64,000 nucleotides of DNA from Lepeophtheirus salmonis (lineage: Eukaryota; Arthropoda; Copepoda; Siphonostomatoida; Caligidae). The first letter of the stretch is position 1. Each line of letters starts with the position of its first letter. This document shows, piece by piece, positions 48,290 to 59,439 of the stretch. Location of the stretch: the NCBI RefSeq assembly GCF_016086655.4, contig NC_052133.2:11926301-11990300 (forward strand), given 5' to 3'. Made by a program: the position numbers and the translations under genes. The notes below the pieces were generated by a model. The model was not told the origin of the DNA and did no database searches. It was given only the letters and a program-made list of their open reading frames with translations.

Positions 48290-48480
48290 TCCCCCTTCCC
48301 ACTATAATTTCTTAAACATTCATCTCTATCAGTTGTTGTCCCAGCATTATCGATCAGGTAATAAGTTTCTCTTAAAAGCCTGCCGCTCCAAATGAGATAG
48401 TTAGTAATCTCTTTCGCTTCATTGCAAAATAGGCAGATACTCCTATAGTCGATGAAGAATTTGGGTTATAGGTCGTTACA
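48290..48480 (-). pseudogene. Non-LTR retrotransposon 3' tail fragment
   Basis: Minus strand. YRSICLFCNEAKEITNYLIW is followed by GRLLRETYYLI and then AGTTTDRDECLRN. The C-x2-C spacing and the E-x(2,3)-E-x-T pattern match the zinc-knuckle-like tail of RNase H-bearing non-LTR elements. It shares a run of matches with the 39.0-39.2 kb fragment. Because it lies upstream of the RNase H remnant on the same strand, it is probably a separate, earlier copy. Confidence 0.5.
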
Positions 48481-49268
48481 TTTACTGTATATCATAGCCC
48501 TTTGTTCGAAAATAAACAGAAAAAGGGCCAAAATCAGTTGGTACTTAACTAATTTGGGTTCAATTCTTCCGACTATATAACTATTATTCAAATACCCCTT
48601 CAGAATATTTCATAGTGTAGTAAGAACGATTTTAAATTTGCGCAATCAGCGTTCAGAACACTAAAAGTAGGAACAGAAACAGAAAAATGGACAACTTACA
48701 GCAAATATAGTGTCAACTTTTCTGTTTGTGAAGTTATTTTTAGAATAGACGGATGACGCCATTTTATCTTGCAAAATACTCTTGGGCGTCATTAGAGGAT
48801 GAAAAAGTATTCTATGACGTGGTCATCATTTTCCTTCTTGGCTTTAAATTTGAGATAAAAAGATGTCTTTACAGAACAATAAAAACTAAAAAAGAAATGA
48901 CAAACTAAATAAACGGCGTTCATATATATATTTTTTCTCTAACTGTTCTATTTTTTCCTTCTCTGGTTCTCAAAATCTGGTTCTTTTCGTCTTTGAAATT
49001 ATATTTAGTTTATTTACATGACAATAATATATTTCTATAATCTTACTTCTCCTTACACATTGTTTGAGATACCTTTTGTCAAATGTTGAATAGATTTCTT
49101 ATTTGATCGGTATCATCCCAATTCTCTTCTTATTATGTCAAAGTGAAAGTATATCTTTTCAAGTGTAACTTTAGATATAAATTTGATCCAAGCTAAAGAG
49201 TTTTTTATTTTTATCAGAAATCTATATCACATAAATTGTATATAGATATGAATAATGGACTTTACCTA
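48481..49268. other. AT-rich non-coding stretch
   Basis: No gene recognised. Patches GATGACGCCATTTTATC (about 48755) and GGGCGTCATTAGAGGATG (about 48785) are short, imperfectly inverted and unexplained. Confidence 0.4.
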
Positions 49269-51215
49269 AATGACTAAAGTTTGGAATTTGGTATCGCTGG
49301 ACACCTTTTATTTTGCATTTTATTCCTCTAAACAAGAAAATATCCATTAAACGTCGAAACAATTTGAAAATCCATAAAACTTCGAAAAAAAAGATATTTT
49401 TGTGTTGTTTTTTAAAATTATCTATTTGAATCGAGTTAGATAATTTTTATTTTTTAAGTATTTTAAATTAGGCATATATTTTGCAAAAAAACTTAAACAA
49501 TATTTTTTTAACTTGCCTCATAGTATGAGTATTTTAGTTCCACACATGCTGCCAAGGAATATATATTATTTTTTGTCCTGCTATTACGCGCATGGACTTT
49601 GATGTTTCTATCCATTTTTTGATACAAATTGTATAATATTCTTATTATAGTTGTTCATTTATGCAAATAAGAACTCGAGTTTTTAATAATTTTTTACTTT
49701 AGACTACAAAAATTGTCAATTTAACTCTTAAAAATACGAACTTTTATTTATTATTCCTTTTTTTCTAGTGTTGATTTGTTTGTATTTAAGCATATTTTTA
49801 TTTTTCATTTTATAAGTTTGAAGTTTTTCATTTCTTATGAATGTTTTATTTTTCATTTTTTCAATAATACTAATCAGTTGACTTTAAGGAATGACTACCG
49901 CCATAAAAGGTCAGTGGCGTTGTTCCAATCCTGGATATTAATCATTAATGTAGCATTCCAATTAAGGTTAGTTAAACAGGATGACCGAATACTGATTTCT
50001 CCCAAATCACATTCATCTCTCATGTCTCCGAATTGTCTATCTTCTTTCTTACAGCTTGATTGTAAATACAGTAGAACATGCTCAGAGTGAGTATGCAACA
50101 CACCTTTTACCACAAATTTCAAAGCAATACTTTTTTCTTTTTTTTTTGACAGTGCATCTTTTTTTTTTTCATGTTTGGAATTAATTGTATATTATATGAT
50201 GGACCGGTTAAAACATTTCAATCAATTTCAATTTCAAACCACATATTGAAGTAAAAATTAACAATCAACTCAACAATAAGGTGGAACTTTTTTTTTATCT
50301 CTGGGCAACCTATGATTTGAGATGTAGAGTCGTACGAAACGACTAACCAATATGAGCCATATGGAATATGAAACAATGTCGATTTTCATTTTAAGATGTT
50401 ATTCATCTGCAATTGCTAAGATAATCCTTTTGTCATGCAATAAGCATAAAATTGATCGTTAGACAATTTTAGACATTTTACGTATGGAGAAACTTGTGCA
50501 TATTTTTGCAGAATTTATAATAAATTCAAATCGTGAACGTTACCACAAATAATTTCCCTAAGTTTGCCTATTTATAATATACAAACACATAATAAAGTTG
50601 ATGTATATTATTGATAAAACTTAAAACGAGGTAGCTCAATTTTTGGGACCATTGAGCTCAGTTGTTATGTGACATAGCAGTAATTTATTGGTATGAAATT
50701 CCCACACTAATGGAACAAGTCTTTGGACCAAAATTGTATCTATTAGTTGCACTTTGAGCGTGTTCTATTATTTTTATTATCAAGCTTTAAGTAGGAAGAT
50801 GGACAATTTAAAAAATAAAAAATTAGAGGCAAAAGAGATGGAAGTGATTTGGGAGATATTAAGCTGAGTGTACGCCTATACTGTTCACCTAACCTCATTC
50901 GGGATAATAATTAAATTATTTATATCAGGGATTTGAATAACGCCACTCGCCTTTTATGGCAGAAGTCATTCCTTAAAGTTAACTGATTAGTTTTATCTAA
51001 AAAAAACTATTCATAATGAATGAAAAATATCAATCTTATAAAATAAAAATATACTTAAATACATTGTTTTTTTTGAAGTTTTACAGATTTTCAAATCAAG
51101 ACGCATACATGAAGGACCTTTTTTGGGACGTTTAATGGAAGTTTTCTTGTTTAGAAGAAGAAAATGTAAAATAAAAAATATCTGGCCATACCAAATTTCT
51201 AAGTTTTGTCATTTC
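49269..51215. repeat. Long imperfect inverted repeat (fold-back structure)
   Basis: The left arm (49269-49405 and 49783-50090) pairs with the reverse complement of the right arm (50745-51215). Matching blocks occur in the same order. Examples, left versus minus-strand right: CTAAACAAGAAAATATCCAT vs CTAAACAAGAAAACTTCCAT; GTATTTAAGCATATTTTTAT vs GTATTTAAGTATATTTTTAT; TAATCAGTTGACTTTAAGGA vs TAATCAGTTAACTTTAAGGA; TCTCCCAAATCACATTCATC vs TCTCCCAAATCACTTCCATC. Paired length is about 450 bp at moderate identity. The left arm contains about 375 extra bases (49406-49782) and the arms enclose about 650 bp. No transposase is recognised in either arm. It could be two inverted copies of one repeat, or a fold-back element. 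Confidence 0.8.
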
Positions 51216-51879
51216 AGTACAGTCTAATATATATATACATTAAATATGAAAGTTATCGTTTTTCAATAATGTTATACATACTACAAAGGTGTGATTTTTC
51301 ATGAAGAAAGATAATATTTGGATTTTAAAATCCTCTTCGACCTACTTTGTACATAGAAAAAAGGTTTTCTTTAAATAAATAATAAATTGATAAAGTTGTG
51401 CCAAAAAATTCCATTCAATACGAAACAAGGAGGTTCTCAGCCACGGATTTTATAATAGGTAGAAAAATATCTAAAGAAAATTTGTCAAATGCTTAAAATA
51501 AGTGAAAATATGTGGAACAATAGGTAGTACACAGAGTTATGAGGTGTCGTCGAACAAACAAACTTTGCAGTTTATTTAAAGAGATGTAAATCATATGACC
51601 TACTTCCACAAAAAATGACATGGTAACCGTGAAAATTTGTAAAATTTTTGGGATAAGAGTAGCTGTCATGACGTTTCATTAGAAAAAGTAGATTTGAAGG
51701 GAAGGAAGTAAAATCAAATCCCAAATCGCTTTTTATGATAATGTAGATCATTTTCCCACAATTCCCCTCATGATGTATGCAACTTTTTCTTTCCTTTTCA
51801 GAATTCATCTTTTTGATTTAGTAAAAATGTGAGTTCATAGAAGTTGTAGAGTTAGTTGTCCAGTAATATTCAAGTATAT
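51216..51879. other. AT-rich non-coding stretch
   Basis: No supported gene. A 78-codon minus-strand frame at 51572-51808 is unrecognised. Confidence 0.4.
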
Positions 51880-52310
51880 TCGACGCCCGTAGCGGATAAT
51901 AATAGGATCAACAGTGAAGGTTTTTCATCACAAAAAAACGAAATTGTTTCTAATTACATTAAGATCATTCAGAAGACGTTTTCAAAGCTGGAAAAAAAGT
52001 GTGTTTCTGAAACCTTGGGACTACCACCAGCAATTTTTACAGCTCCTGCCCCTGTGGAAACTTTGTCAGCTCAGTCATTTTACTTCTTGGATTGACTTCA
52101 AAGGCCTCTCAAGTAGCTTCTGGAATAAGTTTTCTTGGTTGACCCCATCAAGGTTTCTATTTAGTGCTATCTCCAGCTGCTGGTCGTTTTCTGACCTGCG
52201 AGACTGTATGGATGCTGACTGAAAGTATGTTCATGATGTTGGTGTGACTAGCGCGGACAAGAACGCCGACCTCCTTTCTCTTGGCTTAGATTTTCCATTC
52301 AAGAGTATTT
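51880..52310 (-). pseudogene. Mariner N-terminal half (family shared with 39.8 kb)
   Basis: Minus strand. A near-continuous N-terminus reads AKRKEVGVLVRASHTNIMNI, then LSVSIHTVSQVRKRPAAGDS: the first helix-turn-helix and its basic linker. After a few stops come PRKLIPEA, EAFEVNPRSKMTELTKF, then in other frames KRLLNDL and KTFTVDPIIIRYGRR, the first catalytic-Asp block. It then ends near 51880, so the catalytic C-terminal half is missing. The plus/minus fused pair at 39.7-40.2 kb belongs to the same family and retains the same half. Confidence 0.8.
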
Positions 52311-52798
52311 AATTTGACCTAAACCTCACTTCTAAAACTATCGTAAAATTTTCATTTGTTAACATTCCTAGGCTTTTCGAACACGCGGTATGAGTAGGCA
52401 AAATATTACTTAAATACCATGACAGTAAAGGGTAAAAATGTAAAACATTAAATGTGTTGCTTTTTTACCTTAATGAATTCAAATGAAATGAAATTTATAT
52501 GGGTTATACCTTTTACATAGAGTAATAATATCATAATTATTTTATGACTCTCCTATGTAAATTATTTATGTTTAATTATTCTCATGTAAGTAAATATATT
52601 TATATATAAACTACAGAAGCTTAGTTTATTATATTGTTATTTATAGCATGCATTCATTAACACCTGGATAAAATCAAGTAACCTCTCTATAATAAACATT
52701 ACTGTTTTGATTCAATAAGTAATATTATTTTATCATTCGTTAAATAAAATAGATAAATAATTTGCATAGAAAGTTATAATTATTCGTAGACGTTTAAT
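52311..52798. other. AT-rich non-coding stretch
   Basis: Nothing recognised; low-complexity A/T. Confidence 0.5.
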
Positions 52799-52927
52799 AT
52801 GTCTTCAACTTGCATGGTTCCTTGTTGCCTCATTGATACATCATCGGGTCAAAAACTCAAGGATAATAAAATAAGAACTTATTTGTATGAATTTCCAACA
52901 TTTAATTGCAAATCAGCGTGTACGTAA
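52799..52927 (+). CDS. Possible first exon of a THAP-type zinc-finger protein
   Basis: An ATG at 52799 opens MSSTCMVPCCLIDTSSGQKL followed by NKIRTYLYEFPTFNCKSACT and a stop at 52925-52927. THAP domains start M-x-x-x-C-x-V-x-x-C and carry an (F/Y)xFP motif 20-30 residues later; both are visible. The rest of a THAP domain (Trp, then C-x2-H) is absent. A 5' splice-like AC|GTAAAG lies at 52924, just before the stop, so the frame could continue in a downstream exon. I did not find that exon. Alternatives are a fragment of a P-element-like transposon or coincidence. THAP domains bind DNA; any role here is unknown. Confidence 0.32.
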   Translation: MSSTCMVPCCLIDTSSGQKLKDNKIRTYLYEFPTFNCKSACT

Positions 52928-53829
52928 AGTTCATCGCGCTCATTTCACCCCTATAAAATTCACCTCCTTTCTTTTATGATGAACTTTCCTGTTACCGCAA
53001 ATCAGCTATAACAATTTATTAGATATATGGTACTCGGGCCTTTACGATTAAAGTAAAGTAAATACACTTAGTTATTATAGATCTTCCTTTATTAACTCCT
53101 TCACTCCCTCTGTTCCTTCTTCCGATCAGAGGTGCCAACTAGGATGTCCAAATGTGGTTACAACAGATATTTTTGAGAGAAAATGGCATTTCTTATTTGC
53201 CGCAAACAAAACAAAAATGAACTATAAATTTTGTACCTTAAAAAATATAGATTGGATTGAAAGCTTCCTAATGTGATATTTTTTGGAAAATATCAATCAT
53301 TCAAAATATTACAAATTTATCCATGTCCTCAAACGTGTTTTTTTTTTTTTTTTTGTAAATCTCTGGGTTCAGTTATTCTGATGAAAAACATTGTTGCTGC
53401 CCAAAATGAAAAAGTTAGATAAATATCTTATCTGTTCAATCTAGAAAAATAAAAAGTGAATATCTCAGCAAAAAATAATGAGGTTAAAATCCATGAATTG
53501 ATTTACGATTGAGTATCAATATTTAAAAGAAATATGATCATATATGTTGATGTTGAGATATCCATGATAGAATTTTCATTTATCATTATAGAATTAAATT
53601 ATAATATATAATTTTATTCTAACATGATATTTTATTGATAAATTAGTCTACATCGAGTGATCATTGATGAATACCTATAATTGTGAATTATTCCAATTGA
53701 AGAGGATTCATATATTCACAACTAAATGTGATAAATAAAAGTCAGGAAGTAAAAAGTGAACTTGTTTTCATATTAAATTATCAAAATCCATTTGAAATGT
53801 AAGAATTATCAACCCAACTTCATTGACTA
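52928..53829. other. AT-rich non-coding stretch
   Basis: Nothing recognised apart from a T-run at about 53339-53356 and a pyrimidine-rich patch at about 53085-53135. Confidence 0.5.
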
Positions 53830-54010
53830 GTATATTTTTTTGTTCTTCTTGGCTTTATGTAGTTGTAATAGATTTCTCTGTAACCTTCTCGGCATTGACA
53901 CCAGTGGAGAAGAGATCACACACGTGTTGCCTATTTTTTGTCCATCCGATATTACACTTAGAGACATGTAATCAAAACAAAACATTGGTCATTTTAGTGA
54001 ATGTTTTTAA
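53830..54010. repeat. Middle part of the AACTTGCAGTAG inverted-repeat family
   Basis: CACACGTGTTGCCTATTTTT followed by CCGATATTACACTTAGAGAC and ATGTAATC aligns with GCACACGCCTTGCCTATTTT, CCGATATTTTTACACAGGGA and CATGAGATAATC at 55.23-55.30 kb, in the same orientation. Upstream, GTTCTTCTTGGCTTTATG aligns with GTTCTTGGTGTTATGG. The ends carrying the terminal motif are not found around this copy. Confidence 0.6.
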
Positions 54011-54205
54011 ACTTCTAACTAAAACAGGATATTTTTTAACTTTTTGCAATCGTATCCAACAACGGAAAAAAATCCAAAATTAATTTATGGACAAGATACT
54101 GACTGGCATCAAGGTGCTTTTTGCATGAACATAGCCTGGGGTAGGTAAAGATAAATGTGTGGGGCTCTTTTTCTTTCTTCCCTTTTCAAAATTTAATTTC
54201 TTGTA

Positions 54206-54208
<3 letters not shown>

Positions 54209-54252
<44 letters not shown>
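54209..54252. repeat. 44-base T homopolymer
   Basis: An uninterrupted run of 44 T lies at 54209-54252. On the minus strand it is a poly-A tract. It could be a simple slippage repeat or the tail of a minus-strand retrotransposed sequence, but no retroelement is recognised next to it. Its exact length may be affected by sequencing error. Confidence 0.9.
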
Positions 54253-54253
<1 letters not shown>

Positions 54254-54914
54254 TAAATGACCTTTAAAAAATATGAAAAATTTATTTTTCACAATGCCCT
54301 TATGTTAGAAAACATCAATCTTTTGAGACCTTTTCTTCATAAATGACATGCATAGAATGACTTTTTGTAAGAACTTTTATTAAATTCTTCAATATGACCT
54401 ATTCTAAAAAGATCAATCTGACAAAAAGTAATTTTTCTGATTGAATATATATTTAAATATTTATAAAAAATTGAAAGCTTTACGGAGCCTCTAGAGTCAA
54501 GAACGGGTCCTTTGCAAGTGCTTCCTATTTTTTTCCCGTAAAACCAGACGTGACTAGAATAGTCGGTAAAATCATCCAACTTTCGGATACTTGAAGATCA
54601 TCAGCTTTATTGCGATTGACTGATCTATACCAATAGATTCGATGAATTCGATTACCGAATCCCGGGTAGTATCAAGTCACTTTAGTATATACTTAAGTAC
54701 GGAGAAATTTAAGTATATATTTTTTATATTTTAAGAAAAAATAGTTCATTTTCAACTATTTTTTCCCATGTTCCTCAATTTTAAAATTATTATTGCACAA
54801 ATTGTGTTAATAAGCCTACAGTTCCAGCTTTTTAGAATAACGTATATATTCATTATATTATTAAATAATTAAATCCTAAATTTCCTGGAAAAATGAATAT
54901 TTCTAGGAAGTATT
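54253..54914. other. Non-coding stretch with one unexplained patch
   Basis: An 80-codon minus-strand frame (54337-54579) begins MDDFTDYSSHVWFYGKKIGS, then CKGPVLDSRGSVKL. This GC-richer part (about 54480-54590) stands out from the A/T-rich remainder, but I do not recognise it. Confidence 0.3.
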
Positions 54915-55427
54915 CTATGGAGTGTTGACCCAAAACTTGCAGTAGCATGTCCAAATTACAAAAAAACGTAGTTTTTATGAGAAAAACAACTCAAATCAAC
55001 TTTTGATATGTTGAAATACTGTGTTTAGCTTTACTCTTTATTCCATATGGCCTCTTTGACGAACAATAACACCTCCAATACCCCGGAAAACAGATTAGGT
55101 TAGGCTGGAGAAGGACCACATGGAGGCAATCCAAAAGTCAGCAATATTGTTCCTGCAAAAATATATGTTGGTCGTTCTTGGTGTTATGGGGCTGTAATGT
55201 ACTTCTTAATATTGTAAGTAGTTCATATGGAAATAGAAAAATTGCACACGCCTTGCCTATTTTGTTATTGCTCCGATATTTTTACACAGGGACATGAGAT
55301 AATATCAACACTTGTTTATTTTTACTTCAGCTGGCATTTGGTTGCGTAACGAAACCTCATAATTAAAATAACGGGGATAAAAATTCAATTATATACTACT
55401 GCAAGTTTTGTATCCTAACTCACTATA
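54915..55427. repeat. Fuller copy of a short non-autonomous transposon family (AACTTGCAGTAG ends)
   Basis: The left end reads TATGGAGTGTTGACCCAAAA then CTTGCAGTAGCATGT. The right end, on the minus strand, reads TATAGTGAGTTAGGATACAA then AACTTGCAGTAGTATAT. These are imperfect terminal inverted repeats of about 30 bp. The 500-bp element has no transposase frame. Its right arm is also found at 15.2, 22.9 and 42.6 kb, its middle at 53.8 kb, and its terminal core at the right end of the mariner relic at 34.58 kb. Confidence 0.65.
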
Positions 55428-57639
55428 TGTGCAAAAACTTCGGAAAATCCTGGAAAATGGAATGATGGGTGAGAAATCCGATTTGAATGGTCTGTTAATT
55501 ATTTGGCGTGTCTGGGTCAAACTAATTTCAGGTAATTGACCCAAAAGCAGAAGTTATCGGACTCCCCTCAGTACATATAATTGCAATTATTTGTTACCTG
55601 ATAGTGGGCATGTATATGTATAGCAAAGATTGAAACAATAACACTTTGATACAGTAAAAAATATTTTTATTGTAAAATAGGACGTTCACATCCTAATGAA
55701 GAAACCCGTAGGAAGCAAGCAAAAAAGCAGACGAATACAAAGTATATTACTCATAAGCAAGGCTATGAAAAATAATTTATATCTGTCATTCTAAAATGTT
55801 TTCTTTGTATGTATATGTAGAAGGAAGCAAAAAATCCATTTATTCAAGAAACTAAAGAAGAGTTTGAAACGAAGAAAAAAAAAATACAGATTTAACTTTT
55901 TAAAAGGAAAAAACAAAATTGTACTTCTTTGCTTTCACTGCAGAAGAAGCAAATAGTCTTCTTATCTTACGAACACAAACATTAACACTGTATTTGTTGT
56001 CAACTGTTATTGTTTGTTCCTCCTATTAGTCCTTTAAACATTGATTTGTTGATTATGTTTTGCTAAGCTTCAAAAAATTTCAACAATTATTCGATAGTCA
56101 TTTTATAATTAACTTTATAGTTAATTTTTAGCCTTACTTATTCGTGGGGTTTTTTTCTGATTAAAGGTTGGAAGCTAAAAAAGACGCGTACTAAATATAT
56201 AAGGTAAATTTTAATATCCTCCATTCCATTTACAGGCCTCAAAACAGGTGAGATCCTACATTGTCCGTAAATAAACCAAACTACTTTCAATTATTGTGTC
56301 TCTTTGAATAATTTTTCATTCAAAGATATATTAGAGGGAGCTCAGTTACTTTCATACAGAATATGGGCACATATTGATGTCAGAGCTCAAAATATGAATG
56401 TTCTCAAGAAACAAATAACTGAGGAACGGGCAAAATTTTAGAAAATTTATAATGTTAAGATCTGTTTGCCAATGGGCCTCATAGTGTATAAAATACAGGT
56501 TTTATATAGTAATCAATGTTCAAAAAATATGTATTACATATATCTTGAGGGTTCAAAACTTTTTTGAGTTCGACCATTAAAATATGTGCCTAGAAAAATT
56601 GCAACCCTCACAGCTATTGTTGAGTGATGTATAAAATAAGTTGGAGTGCATTTTATTGAAATAGATTAATTAAAAGCCATATATATACCCTATAAAGCTC
56701 AGTCCAAAGGTAAATAATTTAAGTTATTTGACTATATTGATCAAAAATTCCACATATATCGAAAAATATAATAAAAAGATAAGAAACACTTGTATTTATT
56801 TTGAATATAAAATCAGCGACACATATATGTACTACTTGAAATACTATCAATTCTTTTTTTTCTTTTTTTTTTGCGGTAAATAAAGTAAAACTCGGGACCC
56901 ACAAACAAATACCATTACCTTACAGGCTGTGGATGTGAAAATAGGTAAATAAACGAACCAAGGTCTTAATGTCACAGATGTGTACTGTACATTGAACAAA
57001 GTAGGTATATTCTAGATTTAATTTTGAAAAAATCAACTCAATGATCATCCTCTACGTATAAACACTATCTTTATATATAAGTTAATACAGAAAAGGTCTT
57101 CTCACATAAATACAGGAGTGGATACTCATTCATCACAGATATCCATAATTCTTCAATTGATCATCATTGAACTCTGTTTTAATATTTAATAACATGAAAG
57201 TTCAATAAATGCATCTTTTATGTCAGAATACAGATGATAAGCTGTGGCGGTAAAAGGGCCGTATAAAGTTATATTTTCGGACGTACAATCTTCTAAAAAA
57301 TATTTTTAATAGGATCCAGAAGAAACTAATGAAAAATATGTATATTCATAATTACTTAAGTTTTTATCCACTTCAAGTAACGTCAATTTAAATTTTATTC
57401 TTCATTCTTAGAAATCATCTCGAGAACCCCACTTTGAAAACACCTGCATTAATATAAATTGAGTCAAACTTAATTTTATATTCGGTCACGGATTTTTTAG
57501 GGTACTTCACACCAATTTTTCTGTTTAAGGAATATTTTGTAAATCTAGATACGGGTATATGAAACTGCCAAATATTAAATAGTGTTTGTGTAAATATTAA
57601 ATATAATAACTACATGGTGCGCAAGCTATCTATGCCGTC
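55428..57639. other. AT-rich non-coding stretch
   Basis: No supported gene or element. Confidence 0.5.
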
Positions 57640-58030
57640 ATTTTTGCATTTTTTTTTTGTGATAGCTTCTTTAAATATGAATAAGTTGGGAAAAATGAAA
57701 TCAATCGCGAATTTGATGACCCAATTATTTGGAAAAGGCCTAGAGCCCTCAATAGAATCGCACCGGAAGCTACAAACATAACAATTGTTCTGAATTCTAG
57801 GTTAGGAATGAATTTGAAGCCTCTAAAGTTGAAGCAGACGAAGTTCCAATCCTACGTTATAGTTTTTGGGGTAGTTAGCTCCATACCTCCTCACGTACTC
57901 TCCAAGGCCTTATTCTAAACATTGGTGCCTACCTAGATTTGCTAGATACAAAGGTGAAGCCCTAGATCAACAATTTTGCAAATAGGAGGCTTTACATGTG
58001 GCAGCAGGACTTTTTGCACTTTCAGCCTTA
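57640..58030 (+). pseudogene. Mariner transposase, fragmentary
   Basis: Plus strand. MNKLGKMKSIANLMTQLFGK (about 57678) may be the N-terminal start. Next come LKLKQTKFQSYVIVFGVVSS (first catalytic block to the VMVxGVVSSxG motif) and LNIGAYLDLLDTKVKPWINN (compare AYxExLxTVVKPWI). Then NRRLYMWQQDFLHFQPYT, where QQDxAPxHT is expected and the second catalytic Asp survives. The region between the start and KLKQTK is drastically shortened and the C-terminal SPDLNP half is absent. Stops and frameshifts occur. Confidence 0.8.
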
Positions 58031-58989
58031 TACATATAAATATTGTAATTGAGGTTGGAAGTGATTTTATAACATAAAAATGAGACCTACAACAACTTCT
58101 TTTTTTTTTTAAATTAATGCCTTGAAATAAGTTTTCGTGTCAAATGTATTTTTATTTTTAAAGCATAAATGTAATATATATATATGATAGTTACTTAACA
58201 TGACAAAAAAATGCTAGAAGTTTTCTTTGGCAAATCTTTTTGTTTAAATAATAACTGTCTGAGAAGAGAGGTTTTTTTAAATAATATTAATTGGATTTCT
58301 ATAATTAATTTACGTGTTTAGTTATGTATAAAAATAACCCTTTTTGAGAAAAAATTAAGCAGTTTCTCAACTCTAATAAAGTATATGCATCTTCATTCTA
58401 ACATAAATATTTTAAGTGAGGTGTGTGTATTTACATTTGATATTTTAATTAAATTTATGTATACATAACTAGGTATGTTGAAATAGATTAAAAACTTTTG
58501 ATCAGTATAATTTTTTTAACAAATAACAGAGTTAAAAGCACTATGAATAACAAAAAAAAATTAAATACTTAAAATTTATGGAAAAGTAGAAAATTAATTC
58601 ATCTATATTTTTGTACTGAAACTAGGTTTTTTTCGTTACATTTAGTAAGAAATCGAAAAAAAGGCACATTATTTTTTTTTACTTCTCTGGGGTGGATTCT
58701 GAGGTAATACAAGGTGTGGTATAATTATCTCCTTATTAAAAAGGCAATCAAACTAGTTTTATAAGACAAAAAAAAACAGATTAAGTTTTGTTTCATAATC
58801 ATAGTACATATTTAAAATTTTGTATTGAAACCCCGATTAGAGAGGTGACGCCCGCCAGGATTGCCCAATGTCCATAAACTGACTTTTCTACTTATATATG
58901 TACATATATTAGTACCATTAATATAAGAATTTTTAGTGATTATTTTGTAACATTCTGAATGATCCATCCTATGTGCATAAAAAGATTAT
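58031..58989. other. AT-rich non-coding stretch
   Basis: Nothing recognised. Confidence 0.5.
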
Positions 58990-59438
58990 AGTAAAGAGGT
59001 TAGTTTAGGGCAACTTGCGATTTTCCTCATACAAGAGGACCCCATGACCCCTTCTAACAGAGGTCATGAAGGACAAGTGGCTCGAGAGATAAAGAAGCAA
59101 AGAGAAGTGGCCCCTTTCTCGTCAGATTTGAAGCCGCTATACTTTACTGCCTGGAGCACTAAGGAAAGGGGAACCAACAAAACTCCACACACAAATGTGG
59201 AATCACTGAAGGCTACCATTGTAGCTACGTGGGACAACTTATCTGAGGAATTTTTAATCAACTCATGCTAGGCCTTTGGTGACCTGTAAAGGCTGCAAAT
59301 GAATCTAAAGGTGACCATATTGAGTGACCAAGTTTGCAAAGATCTTGTTTATAATTTTTTTTTTTTTGAGTAATTATGGAGACAAAACTTTATGTCTAAA
59401 GCAACCTCTTGAGTCCACATTACCTACCCAACCCTGTA
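58990..59438 (+). pseudogene. Mariner C-terminal relic with right terminal repeat
   Basis: Plus strand, same family as the relics at 9.2, 26.1 and 63.0 kb. From about 59044 a clean 75-codon stretch reads EVAPFSSDLKPLYFTAWSTK (SPDLNPLDF expected; the catalytic Asp is retained), then NKTPHTNVESLKATIVATWD and NLSEEFLINSC with a stop. After it, in shifted frames, come AFGDL and NESKGDHIE. The right end GAGTCCACATTACCTACCCA then ACCCTGTA ends at 59438 next to TA repeats. The 5' part and left end are missing. Confidence 0.82.
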
Positions 59439-59439
59439 T

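Noticed and set aside
49776..50122. 104-codon plus and 75-codon minus ORFs
   Set aside because: They lie in the left arm of the inverted repeat; the homologous right arm does not keep either frame open.
51856..52222. Two overlapping plus-strand ORFs
   Set aside because: Antisense to the mariner N-terminal half.
54080..54292. Lysine-rich ORF
   Set aside because: It is a translation of the T homopolymer on the minus strand.
56232..56251. Apparent 12-base micro-exon (TTTACAG|GCCTCAAAACAG|GTGAGAT)
   Set aside because: Splice-like strings of this length arise often by chance and nothing nearby codes.
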